From contig NC_133230.1 of NCBI RefSeq assembly GCF_040436345.1, positions 19,974,197 through 20,038,196 of the forward strand: 64,000 bases of DNA, written 5' to 3'. Of the stretch, positions 35,770 to 51,159 are shown piece after piece. Below the pieces are notes generated by a model. That model was given only the letters and a program-made list of their open reading frames with translations. It had not been told where the DNA came from and searched no databases. The DNA comes from Pagrus major (Eukaryota; Chordata; Actinopteri; Spariformes; Sparidae). Position 1 is the stretch's first letter; every line of letters starts with the position of its first letter. Both the position numbers and the translations under genes were made by a program.

Positions 35770-36362
35770 ATGTGTGAGAAAGAGTGAAGTGAGCTCCTTG
35801 AGTTCTGGAGATATCGGCCGTAGAGATGTCTGCTTTCTCTCAAATATACTGACATGTACAAGATGGCACTCGACTTGTGCTCAAAGTGCCAAAAAATAAA
35901 TTTGAGAAAAACTCAACAGCAATGTCTCTTTCCAAAAAACATGACCTGGTTACTCAAGATGATCCACAGACCTTGTAGGAACTATTTTCTGTCCATATCA
36001 CTGTGCAGAAGGAAGCGTGAATCTACTCATAATGAGAGGCTAGATAACTAACCTGCTTCTGAGCGATGATACGGAAAGAAAACAGTTCCTAAACGGATGA
36101 CAACAAGGTTTTGAGTAACCACATTGTGATTTCAGGCAAGAGACATTGCTATTGAATTTTTAAAATGTATTATTGTTGCTGCTTTGAGCACCAGACATTG
36201 AGTGCCATCTTATTCCATTATATTTGAGAAGCCAGACATCTCCACGGCCGATATCTCCAAAACTCGGCAACTCACACCAAAACAACCTAGATGGATAAAT
36301 GGCACTTCAGGCAAGAGGGAAAATATGTATCTGTGATATGGGGGCGAAATGTACCTTTAAAA
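35770..36362. repeat. MITE with long (about 80 bp) inverted repeats, GATATCGGCCGTAGAGATGTC family
   Basis: The left arm GGAGATATCGGCCGTAGAGA, TGTCTGC and GATGGCACTCGACTTG matches, inverted, the right arm CACTTGAG-like CATTGAGTGCCATC, CCAGACATCTCC and ACGGCCGATATCTCC. The interior includes CATGACCTGGTTACTCAAGA. The tail CTAGATGGATAAATGGCACT to about GTACCTTTA also belongs to this abundant fish element. Confidence 0.75.
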
Positions 36363-37042
36363 CAAGGGTTTGTTAATGTTGTAGCAGTTCCCGTGGTGAA
36401 TCATGAAGAGATAGAGGTTATGATAAACACATTCCTGTCCTCCCTCCCAGTAGATTCCAGATGTCAAACACTTTGTCTACCAGTGTTTGGAAGATGGAGA
36501 AACAGAAGGCATAATGACCTACTTGGGGAAAAAAACCTACTGACCTAATTCATTTACTTGGATGCATTTGATGCCACAGGGTGTGTAAAGACACGCACAA
36601 TCTGATTCATCTATACGTTCAAGTTTTCTACCCGTGGATGATTGTACTACACACCAAATATTTCTACATAGGACTACCACAAGAATGAGTGAGGAGCGAG
36701 TGGAAGACTGACGGGAATCCCCTCGCAGACATTCTACAGCCCGCACAACACAAAGCTCTTACTGAGCCCCATCATGCATGAACACTCAACTATCTACATG
36801 AATTATTCATGCATGCATCAACCAGACACACCCACATACACAGAGACATCTTTGCCCTGACAAACTGAGTGGCTCAGTGTAGTAGGATGAGGAGGGGCAC
36901 AGCAAACATTCAGGTCACTATCTCAGCGCTAGATCAGGCAGGATACACAAGGAGCCAGACACCAACTGGAGGATTTAGTGCTGGTGGATGCATTTAACTG
37001 TGCTACATTATAAATCCAGGAAAAGAGCTACACACTCCGAAG

Positions 37043-37441
37043 TAGGGCTGGCTGATATGGCCTTAGTACAGTATTGCAATATTTTAATAATAACAATAAT
37101 AATAATAATAATAAATGCTGAGCCTGGGCAACAAAAATCAAATTTCAAAATATTTTTGGTCAAATGCCTTGATTTAGATAATGCGACAATATTTATGTGA
37201 GGACTACTGGCACTTTGAAAAAACTCAGAGATTTTTTATAGATAATCGTCATCATAATGTGGAAATAATGACTAAGTGGGTAAAAAGGCAAGTAGCAGAA
37301 CAAATAGAACAGTCTGGTAAGTTCAGGAAATTACATCACTTCATCACATCATTGTTATGCAGCCTTCAAAACCAGGAAAATGCAACACTTAGGTCTCAAA
37401 TCACGAGAACAATATAATATCACCTTATTGCCCAGCCCTAC
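37043..37441. repeat. GGGCTGGGCGATAT-type MITE with (AAT)n
   Basis: The left end GTAGGGCTGGCTGATATGG and the right end AATATCACCTTATTGCCCAGCCCTAC form terminal inverted repeats. An (AAT)n tract lies at about 37084-37113. The element is about 400 bp and non-coding, and lies upstream (plus-strand sense) of the angel1 3' end. Confidence 0.7.
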
Positions 37442-37521
37442 TGAGGCCTTTGTAACTTTGTGCTTTCTGTAATGTGTTAAAGAGCAAACATCACAAAAGA
37501 GCCACAAATTAATGGAAAATA

Positions 37522-37527
37522 TTTATT
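37522..37527 (-). terminator. Candidate polyadenylation signal of angel1
   Basis: AATAAA on the minus strand, about 400 bp beyond the angel1 stop codon, fits a short 3' UTR. Confidence 0.5.
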
Positions 37528-37920
37528 CAATATTTTCACCATCTGAAAAAATAGAAGTGACTCAGAAATGTAGTCAGAAGTCAATCAAATGTAATTCTCA
37601 TTTGAAAATTAACTTTAAAATAAATTAACAGCAAAATGAACAGGTCAGTGTGTTGTCACGCCAGTAAGAGTTAAAGCAATCACTGCCTCCATTTTTTTTT
37701 AAATGAACTATTGCATCACCATAACTCATCATAAAAACACATGGAAAAAGACTGAATATAATAAATTAGAAAACTATGATCCTGTGATGCCAGGAGTGAA
37801 CCATGCCTAATGGTATTCACACTAACAAAAACCAAATGTGTACAGAGCAAGACCTGAATCACTTGAACAGAGAGATGCTTATTCTCTGACATCTCTTTTC
37901 GGTTCAACCAGTCTTTTCCA

Positions 37921-40900
37921 TTACGGGACGTTCAGTTCCAGCTGGAATTTGGCCAGAAGACTGAGATGGTCGGAGGGGAATATGTCATTGGGAAGGCCCC
38001 TCATTGACCACAAGACATCCTCTGATAGGAGGGAGAGGGAACCAATCAGCTTCAGCCCCTCACTCACAAAGTCACCATCACCTGAAAAAAACAACAAAAC
38101 AAATAAGTTATCTACAGTAGCTGCAACACTGTCGTTCGCGTCATGCCTTCGTACCTTTATCAGCAGCGAGTAAGATGCGTCTTGGGGTGTAGAAGATGTA
38201 GTCGACGGTGGCTCCGGCTTCAGAGTGCAGGGTCGTGACCTCTGGATTGCCAGAGCCTGGAAGAATGTGTTGGTAGACCGACTCCAGGTCTAACCGATGA
38301 GTGATAGTGTGTCTGAACCTGTGACACAAAATATTACTTCATCTCAATTCCACCTCATCCTTCACTCCACATTTTTATATCATGTTGTTTTGCACTTTAT
38401 ACAATTATTTGTGTGAATGTGTGATAGGTGACACAAAATAGCTGAAAGATGATGGCAAGCTGATCTTTTATCATACGTCTGATTTCCCTTTGAGGCATCT
38501 GTGCATAAAAAAAGAAAGATGAACCAGATATTCAGACCAATACAAGAGAACAACTACAAGTGATGTTGTGGTTTTTATATTTGAACACTGTACCTGGTGT
38601 GCTGTCAGTCACGCCTGGAATCAGCTCCAAGTCCAGAGGACGGACACATGCAGCTGGACAGAAGCGCAGCTGCAGCATGAAGTCATGCCCGTACTGAGAC
38701 TTCCCTACAGAAGAAGAACAAATGTATCATAGGAAGTGAGTGAGGAAATGAAACACAAATAACTGACATTCATTCCTTGGATAAAAATGACAAAAATAAC
38801 ATTAGGTACACAGCATGCTACAACTTCTCAACAGTGACCTCGTTTCTGACTCGGGCTCTTCATTTCCTCCTCGACAGTCGTGTACTGGCAGTTGTCAGTG
38901 ATTTCCAGACAGCTGGGCCACAGGGGAGCAAACAGTCTGTGACAGTGGGCTTTGTCTGACAGGTCCTCTTGACCCGATACCTGTTGGAGATGAATGAAAA
39001 CATACATGGTTACAGAGGTAACTCTTGCAAGGTTGGTGGCAGAAGACAAGAAAAAAAGAACCTAGACAGTCATTCGGGAGAAGGTAGTCGGCTTGTTCTG
39101 ATACCAGTATCAGAAATGCCACCAATACAGCCTAAAATGCCAAATTAGGTATCGGTGAGTACACAAGTCTATGAAACGATATGGTACCATGTAGTTTATT
39201 ATCCCTGAAACTGTATGCAAGTTAACAGATTTACAATCAGCCTCACCATCCACGCTGGTAGACCCTGGTAGTAGAGCTCCCCGGTGGTGATCAGCTGGTA
39301 CAGAGGCGTGTAGGGGAGCGAGTTAAAATCCCCACACATTATGAGGTTACAGTGCTCGCCTTTGGCCTTACAGGACTTGACCACTTTGTCAATTTCTGCC
39401 AGCAGTATGGCCAGCTGAGCCAGCTTCACATCACCCCTCCTGGGATTAAAGAGCAGGTGGGTGTTGGCCACGCAGAGGGGCGGGCCCATTGCCTTGACCT
39501 CTGACCCCCGAGTGACCGCTGGCCGAAGCAACACAACAATGCCCACGTTGTGCCGGTCCAGCAGCTCCGTCTCAGGCCTGAAGAACTCCAGCGGGGTGAC
39601 GGATACCTCAGAGAAGCGACTACTGCGATAGCAGGTGGCACAGCCGTCTGTTTTGGTTCCTGTACGGCGCTTGTACACACAGGTGTAGCCTGAAGCGACA
39701 ACATATGGAACAACATTAACACAACATGTAACGTCCCTTTCATAAGATCCTCCAAAATCACTGTTCCACAGAATTATCTCAGATGACCTACCCATCTGAG
39801 ACAGGACTGGACACAGCTGTTCATAGTAGTGGTTCTCCTGAACCTCTTGGAGACACAGAATCTACACACAGGACATAAATGACATATTACTGGAGACTGC
39901 AGATACAAAATGTAGCTGGTTTCAAAAAACAAACAAATAAACAGTACATTTGACTCACATCTGGTGCCCATTTCAGTATTTCCTCCAGCAGCAGGCTGCA
40001 GCGGTAGCTCCAGTCCAGCACCTCCAGGGGGCAGTGTGTGTACAGCTCCTGGTTGGCCTCCAGCAAGTCATCTGCAAGGATGTTGTAGGACATAACAGTG
40101 AAGTCCATCGAGGCCTTTGTGAACGGGATGGGTATCAGGGCAGGCTCTGCTGCAGAGGCACTCTCATCCATGTCCTCCCACACTCTCCACATTACTGGGT
40201 GAATAACAAACACATCCATATGAGCCCATGCAACAGCTGGATATTAAACTACTGTTGAGTTTAAGACAAATTTCACTACAGAGGAATTATTACTACTGTA
40301 AAGAGGTTCAGATCCTCACCTTCAAAGGGCACTGCTGGCTCTATAGGGGGATAATAGCTCATTGCAGGAAATTGCCACGGTGGGCACTGCACTTCCTCTG
40401 CCAGACCAGGTCCTGCAGGAAAGTGCCATCCTGTTTGTGTAACCCTGCTGAGATTAAAGTGGATTTGACTGTCGGAGAGAAGGGAGGTAAATGACAGCTC
40501 AGAGCTTTCCCCACCATGCATCTCATCCGCAGAGATAGCGACATATTCATCCCAGAACTCGGTTAGTTCAGTCGAGGTTTCAGTCATCGACTCTTCCACA
40601 CTTGGTATCTGTATTTGTTGCTGTACTTGACCGCTGGTTTCTTGTATGCTGGGCTCAGCTGGAGTGAGTGACTCTTCTGAGTTTGGTATCCCTTCATTTT
40701 TTAGCACTGGATCGGTGGTAACTTTAGCACTGTCCTCCATTTGCATGCACTCTAATTGTGCCCCAAGTCCTCTCTCTGGATTAGTGTCCTCAGTTGGACA
40801 AATGAGTCCACCCTCTGCGCTTTGCATCATATGCAACATCTCATGGTGATTTGTCATTTCTGCGTCCTCTTCCTTGGGAACTTCTTCTTGGGGTCCATTA

Positions 40901-42078
40901 CTGGTCCCTGCTTCTTTCTCCTTCACTGCAGGTTGCACCTCGCTCATCTTTGAAGCAGCCTCATTCTCCGTGTCTCCATGCAGGACAGCCAGCAGCTGTT
41001 CCTTGTCTGCGTCTTCCTTTTCTGGTCTTGGTTCTTTCATCCTTTCTTTCGTTTCTCCCGTCGTCCCACTGCTCGGGCTGAGCCACTGGTCCAACAGGCT
41101 TGTCTGAGACTGGATGAGCCCTCTGGTTGTGACAGCACCACCATCCCACACTGCCGTGCCATTAACCACTGCAGGAGGGAGATCCTTCTTTGAGGCCTCT
41201 GGAAGACAAGATTAGAGTCCGTAAACAGTGTACGCTTACACTAAGCTGAAACAGTCAACTTTTTAGCTTGTGTCATTGAGTTTGCCGAACTGATTACAAC
41301 CAGTGTTAAATATGTGACATATAAATCTTGTCTTTGTATTAGAGTATTGTATAAAGGACAGCATACAAGGGAACACAAAAAACACTGTTACATTACACAA
41401 AGATATTCAGCAAAATACACATGTTGAGGGTTGTTATTAGATTCAGAGACTGGTTTTATATAATGTTCAACATCTTTCAGGAAAATAAATAAATGACGTT
41501 TTTTTATAACTCAATTTACATTTATAAATAAAAAAAAATGTGGCCAATAGAATTAAATCTTCTTTTCTTTGGTTACTAAAAAAAAACCAAAACGAAACAA
41601 AAAAAACACACATGCTCCCACAACAAAGTAAATGGCGTCTTACTGAATGTAAACTACGCAGCAAAGAAAAAAAACAAACAGGTGCAAGCAAACACCGGCT
41701 CCCAAGAGCTAAAATTAGAAATGGCTAAAGTGCACCAACGTTATGAGTCATACATGTTTGTTTTACACAAAGGGGGAAATATTATTTCACACTTTACAAC
41801 GACATGAAACACACACGAGCCTGTGGTGAAAGTTTGACTCCCGACCCAAACACACCACACGTGTGAAGACAAACGGCTCAGTCAGCAGCGACCTACATCC
41901 AGCGTTAGCCACCATTAGCTCGAGCCATACGCACACATAGTTCTCACTTAGCCAAAAGTTGCTCGGCCGAACATGAGGCTTTCACACACGGACACCTTTG
42001 CAATAATTTACCTGAGGGTCGAAAGGCCAGGTACCGTGATATCGGGTACAGCGCGTAAAATAACAGGCTGCCAATCAT
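37921..42078 (-). CDS. angel1: ANGEL homologue 1, endonuclease/exonuclease/phosphatase-fold protein of the CCR4 (nocturnin) family
   Basis: ANGEL1 is related to the CCR4 deadenylases and is reported to bind the cap-binding protein eIF4E. Its relative ANGEL2 acts on RNA 2',3'-cyclic phosphates. Ten coding exons are inferred: 42012-42078, 40320-41198, 39959-40194, 39792-39861, 39247-39689, 38839-38980, 38594-38704, 38477-38498 (22 nt), 38155-38318 and 37921-38081. All join in frame to about 764 residues, against about 670 in human. The N-terminus MIGSLLFYALYPISRYLAF is hydrophobic. A long acidic, low-complexity region follows, rich in Glu, Ser and Thr. The catalytic fold shows MSYNILADDL, LCLQEVQENHY, YKRRTGTKTDGCA, CGDFNSLP, GATVDYIF and FPSDHLSL, so the metal-binding and catalytic residues appear intact. 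Confidence 0.93.
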
Positions 42079-42812
42079 GCTTCTTGATGTCGTCTGCGCA
42101 TGTGCGTCCCGAGGTTGGTAGCGGTGGTGTGAGCGAGAAGGTTAGGGGTCAAGTCATAAGTCAAAGGTGGGGTTTCCTCATGTAGGTGTTGTGTTTTTTC
42201 AATGTCTTAATCTGATAGAAAATAAAATACATCATCCTATAAAATATGATAATATGAAAATGGGCAAACATCCTATGAAATGCTATTTTACTTCAACTAT
42301 ATCATCACACGCTGCCTGTATCATGCTGTACTCACAGTTTTGCTTGGATTCAGATTCAGGCAACTTTATTAATCCCACAGCTTGCCTTGCATACTTACTA
42401 AAACAAAAAATAAAATAAATACATTAAAAATAAAATGAAATATGCCAAGGAGTTCAGTGGAATAAAGTGATCTTTAATAAATAGAAGATGTTAATAGTTT
42501 GATCATCAATTCATAAAATAGAATTTAAAAAAATTGCAGAGCAGTTAGTTTTACAAGGAGGAAAAAAAACATAATGATGGACGGTAACAGAGAGTTACCA
42601 CACTGAGGCATACATTGTTAATGTCACTACACATGACACGTTACCTGATGGGTAGAATTACCTGTTGACCAGCAAGGGCCTATTTCATTTCACAGTGCCA
42701 GCCCACACAGAATGCACAGGAATGAATGAACAAGAAGTGCCTCGAAGAATGTTTCCCCTGTGCGTCAGGGAAATGGTTTCAAAGAGGACATAGGCTCTGA
42801 CAGCAGGAAGCA
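42079..42812. promoter_or_regulatory. Shared intergenic region between divergent angel1 and lrrc74a
   Basis: The start codons of angel1 (minus) and lrrc74a (plus) are 734 bp apart, head to head. The first 100 bp next to angel1 are CpG-richer (TCTGCGCATGTGCGTCC, NRF1-like). A fragment ending CAGGCAACTTTATTAATCCC (about 42345-42400) resembles a fish LINE 3' tail. A bidirectional promoter is possible, but no start sites can be set. Confidence 0.4.
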
Positions 42813-46856
<4,044 letters not shown>

Positions 46857-46934
46857 AGAAGAACTCAAGTGATTGTCAAAAATGTTTATCTTTTTGCCTG
46901 ACACTGTTGAATGTGACACACATTTACTAATTAA

Positions 46935-46940
46935 AATAAA
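46935..46940 (+). terminator. Polyadenylation signal of lrrc74a
   Basis: AATAAA lies about 80 bp after the stop codon, giving a very short 3' UTR before the olfactomedin genes. Confidence 0.65.
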
Positions 46941-47212
46941 GATTTTAATCATTTATCTCGCTTCTAATTTCTAAACATGCCAAATGCACCCCTCAGTTTG
47001 TGACTGATGGGTCATTTTGGGACACAAAGCATTTCATAACACTTGGGAACTCTGTCAGATGGTGGACACACCCATCAGTTCTTCTTTCAAACATTGATGG
47101 ATCATTTTAAACATCCGGGTGTTTCATTTCTGTTTGCTGAAGATAACATTACATGTATATAACCCCCCAAAGCTCCAGCTCTCTCAATCAGAACGACTCT
47201 GACTGCATCAGA

Positions 47213-49109
47213 ATGATCGGCGCGCTGTGTTTCTTCGCACTGCTGAGCTCCGCGATGGCCTGGGGGGTATGTATGGCTCGACTGATTCATCTATATTCTT
47301 TGAGGTTGTAGAGGTCAGCTAATCTACTGTAAAGTATGTTCGTGTGACCTCTTTGTTTTTCAGCATGTGGGCCTGTGGAGCGAGGGGAGGAATGAGACAG
47401 GGGGAGGTGGAGGTGGAAGCGGGGACAGGTGCACTTGTGATGCCTTCCTGCCCAGTTCTACCTTTCCTATCAAAGACCTGGTGGAAGTGGAGCAGACAGC
47501 TATGGAGATTTCCCAAAAACTGGAGCTGGAGATGGGCAAGGTAGTCTTAGAAGCATGTGCAATAGATGATGACACATTTCTATGGGGCGCTGGATGTAAA
47601 AAAATGTTTTACTGTAGTTTTTAAACTGATATATTTTCAATGTTTAACTCATTTTCCTCACATTTGAGACATAAATGTTTTTTTTACATTTGGTGCCCCA
47701 TACATTTCAAACAGACAAAACAATCTATAAAATGTTTTTTGTATCTGATTTTTTTCAGCTGGAAGAGTATGAGACCAAGCTGACATCTTACGCAGAAAAG
47801 ATAATAAAGTTGACAGTCGAAATTGAAAAAATGGAGAAGAACCCTGATGATTACAGTGAGGCTGACATAAGTGAGATAAAGGTGGAGATTAAACAAGTGG
47901 AGGCTCTGATTAATGAGCTGCAGCTCTCCATCAAAGTCTCCACCACCGTCTTCGAGTCTCTGCATGTACAGGTAAAGTCCTGCTGATGGCGGTCGCCGCA
48001 TCAATCATACACATAATGCAAATCAAAACCCACGTGTTTCCTCTCAGATCACAGTCATGGTGGAGACCCTGAACAGGCTGGAGAAGACCTACGACAGGAA
48101 TCTGGTCCTGGTGACCCGTCGGGAGTACATCAAGGTGCAGCTGCAGCTAGAGGAGTGTGAGCGACGCCACCAGGAGCTTTTTTACCCCAACATTGGTAAG
48201 CTCATTCACACTGATATCCACATTTAAATCTAAGCTCTCTCTGCAGTCACTTAACAGTTGTTTTCCTCTCTTTCTACAGGGTCTTGTGCACACACAGGTA
48301 TAGTCAAGCTTGGCAAGCCATTTGTAAGCCATCTGAATGCTGATCTTAGTACTGGCAAAATATACGGAGGCTGGGGGAAAGATTCAAAGCCCATTCCTGA
48401 CAGAAAATCTATGTACTGGTACTCTGGGTACACTAGTCCCTCCATTGTTGACATTAAGTTCTACACTAACTACAAGAACCTAATTTTGAGAGAACACTTC
48501 GATCATCGAAGCTTAAGCAGTAGCTGGTATGGCAAAGGGAACAATTTCATCATCCGTGACAACACTCTGTACTATCAGATCAACAATCCATTTGGGTTGG
48601 CCAAACTGAATTTCACCACCTCAAAGCATGAGTCCAGGGTGATTCCCAAGGCTAGCTCCAGATTCTCCTATTCGAACTCACCCTATCAGAACTTTGACTT
48701 TGCCGCTGATGAAACTGGCCTGTGGGTGACCTATGCTTCAGAGGAGTCCAGTGGCCGGATTATCCTGGCTAAAATAGACGAGCCTTCTTTTGGGGTTGAA
48801 GAGGAATGGCAGACTAGCGTCTATAAACCAGGAGTGAGCAATGCTTTCATGGTGTGCGGCGTTCTTTATGTGCTCAGAACAGTTGATATCCACACTGAAG
48901 AGATATTTTACAAGTTTGACACCAAAACCAAACAAGAGAGCTACATCAGTATTCAATTTGAGAGGTTTTGGGAAAAGTATTCCAACCTGGACTACAATCC
49001 CACTGACCAGAAGCTCTACATGTACAATGATGGCTACTATGTGACCTACCATCTGTGGTTTAACCACACAGCTGAAGCCACTGTGGAACCACCACTTGTC
49101 CTGAGCTAA
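47213..49109 (+). CDS. Olfactomedin-4-like secreted glycoprotein, copy 1
   Basis: The product is a secreted protein with a coiled coil and a C-terminal olfactomedin beta-propeller. Five coding exons are inferred: 47213-47266, 47364-47540, 47759-47971, 48048-48195 and 48280-49109, giving about 473 residues. A signal peptide (MIGALCFFALLSSAMAWG) comes first. A Gly-rich stretch and CTCDAFLPSSTFP follow, then a heptad-rich segment (residues about 55-200). The olfactomedin domain runs from about GSCAHTGIVKL to the end. Its marks are [40 protein letters not shown] and the ending [19 protein letters not shown]. Family features suggest extracellular matrix or mucosal secretion. Which OLFM4-like paralogue this is cannot be told here. 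The downstream copy has the same exon plan. AATAAA at 49214-49219 probably ends the mRNA. Confidence 0.9.
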
Positions 49110-49213
49110 ATCAGTATTTGTTAATACTGAAGTATCACAATCTATCAAATGAAGCATATCTTTCACTGCATCTTGCATGCTTATGTAGTGCATCCTTTAT
49201 CCTCCTTCTTTCT

Positions 49214-49219
49214 AATAAA
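49214..49219 (+). terminator. Polyadenylation signal of olfactomedin-like copy 1
   Basis: TCTAATAAATG lies about 105 bp after the stop codon. Confidence 0.6.
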
Positions 49220-49539
49220 TGATCTCAAGCATTACAAAAGTGTCAAGTGTGTCATTGTCCAAAAGCTCGTGAACAGACTGCATTATTTTCTAATCATTCA
49301 GTATAGCTGCTGTCATTTCACCACATTCCCTCTCACCATCCCTTCATTCTCATTCAATATTTCATTTAGTTTGTCAAGGACGACACAATAAAATGCCTCT
49401 ATGTCTGCAACAGTGATGTTATCAAGCCTCCATACAGCCTGTGGAACTATAGCAGGGACAGCAGCGTTCATACAGATGAATGACAAACTAAATGATATTA
49501 AATATTTGAAAAAATAAACAATGTGTCTCATGAACATGT

Positions 49540-49690
49540 TGAGCTATTATGAGCAGCCAGAACAGCTTTAATGCACCTTGGCATAAATTTGTTATGTCTC
49601 TAGAAGTCTACTGGAAGGATGAAACACCTTTCAAAACATATTTCAACATATTCAGTAAAGCATTTTGAGAAGCAAACATTTTACATTGTA
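49540..49690. repeat. Fragment of a common teleost interspersed repeat
   Basis: CAGAACAGCTTTAATGCACC, TTGGCATAAATTTG and CTACTGGAAGGATGAAACACC match a repeat recalled from many fish introns. Edges and class are uncertain. It sits between the two olfactomedin copies. Confidence 0.4.
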
Positions 49691-50104
49691 GACGAATAGC
49701 CGAATGTTACTAATGACAGGAATAAAAAAAATAAAAAAAGACACAGGTAACATCTTCGTAAGATCTTCCAGAGAGCCAGCATCTACATTGGGGCAGGCAC
49801 ACCTAAATGTAATCAATTACCTGCACCTGTGCTTTTCCTGCCACGACATGTCAAAATGTGTGCTGTTAAAGGGTCGCGTTATAATGACTGTGAACCACAT
49901 CTTATAAGTCACACCACTGACCTCTCATACCCTGTTTAGAAGCATCTGCACTCATCATGCATCATATTTTCGTTCCAATTATCGCTGTACATAGAAGCGG
50001 ATTAAGAGGAACCTGCAGGGATATATGTGTAAAATTTGGAGATGGATTACAAACAATCATTGCTTTTCCCACACTACTTTTTGTTTTCATGATTATTGCA
50101 CTCT

Positions 50105-50345
50105 TTTGCAAATTTATAAAAGTGCAATTTGTAAGAATTTGCAACCTGTGGCTAACAAATAGGGGCAATATCACCAGAGCAGGCTGCCTGCTAACTGCCG
50201 CCAACTCTATTCTGTTTAATGACTGTAGTTACTGTTAGCTTGTTAGCTGTACAGCTAGCTGGGCAGAGCTGGTGTTTGCAACGTTAACACAGTAGCTTTG
50301 GACCACAGGGAGAAAGAGGTTTCCAGGCATGGGGCTAGCTAGTTA
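50105..50345. repeat. Repeat fragment related to the vash1 intron 5 element
   Basis: ACAAATAGGGGCAATATCAC, CAGAGCAGGCTGC and TAACTGCCGCCAACTCTATTC correspond to 31755-31830. The following GCTAGCT-rich stretch (TTAGCTTGTTAGCTGTACAG, GGGGCTAGCTAGTTAGC) is a common fish low-complexity pattern. Confidence 0.4.
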
Positions 50346-51159
50346 GCAAGGTTATTTTAGTAAATATCTCTGCAAAACAATACATAGACATCTTTGATAT
50401 AATGTCGAAACTCTTATATTTCACATTCTGTTAAACAAACACAAACGTAAGTTTTTATGTTTGTTTTTCATATCAGAGGTTAAATTTTACAACGTTACGT
50501 TTATAACTGTCACACCTGCACACTTCTTTCTCTACAAATGTATCTTTTCCTTCAGTGTTGCTACTGAAGTGAGTAAAACATTGCCATGTACTGCACAGTG
50601 ACTTCCTGGGGTTTGAGTCAGCATTTCACTCCAAAGATTTTCCCCTGTGGCACAATATCTCCTTCTCATGAAACACTTTGTTACAAGTCACATGCATAAG
50701 ATTATGCAATTAACCATGTGGGTGGGGAAGCAATTCAAAGACACAATTTGATTCTTTCATTCACAGTACACTGAGAATTTACTATCTGGATTAGATTAGA
50801 TTTCATTAAGTTATAACAGCCTGAAACACAGTGTCTGACTGGGCATATGATGACATCATTCTACCATATAACACATGCAACACTTAGCTAACAGGACATA
50901 ACCATAATGAGGTGCTCACTACATGTGGCATTTTTCTCATCCACACCCCATGTTCACATCAGAGCTGACGTGGTGGCTTCCTCAGAGGATATTGTGAGCA
51001 AACAAGGATGAAGAATAGCATACAAGGATGAAGAATACCTATGACGAGGTGATAACTATGAGAAGAGACAAGGTGTCCATGATGATGTGATAAGAAATGT
51101 CTTTAAAAGCCCTCTGACCAGGCTACCAAGGAGACACTTGAGTAGAAAACTGAGACACG

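Noticed and set aside
42345-42420. LINE insertion between angel1 and lrrc74a
   Set aside because: Only a short sequence resembling a fish LINE 3' tail is present. It is too little to claim an element, so it is mentioned only in the promoter entry.
48738-49193. 151-residue minus-strand open frame
   Set aside because: It is antisense to the olfactomedin domain of copy 1.
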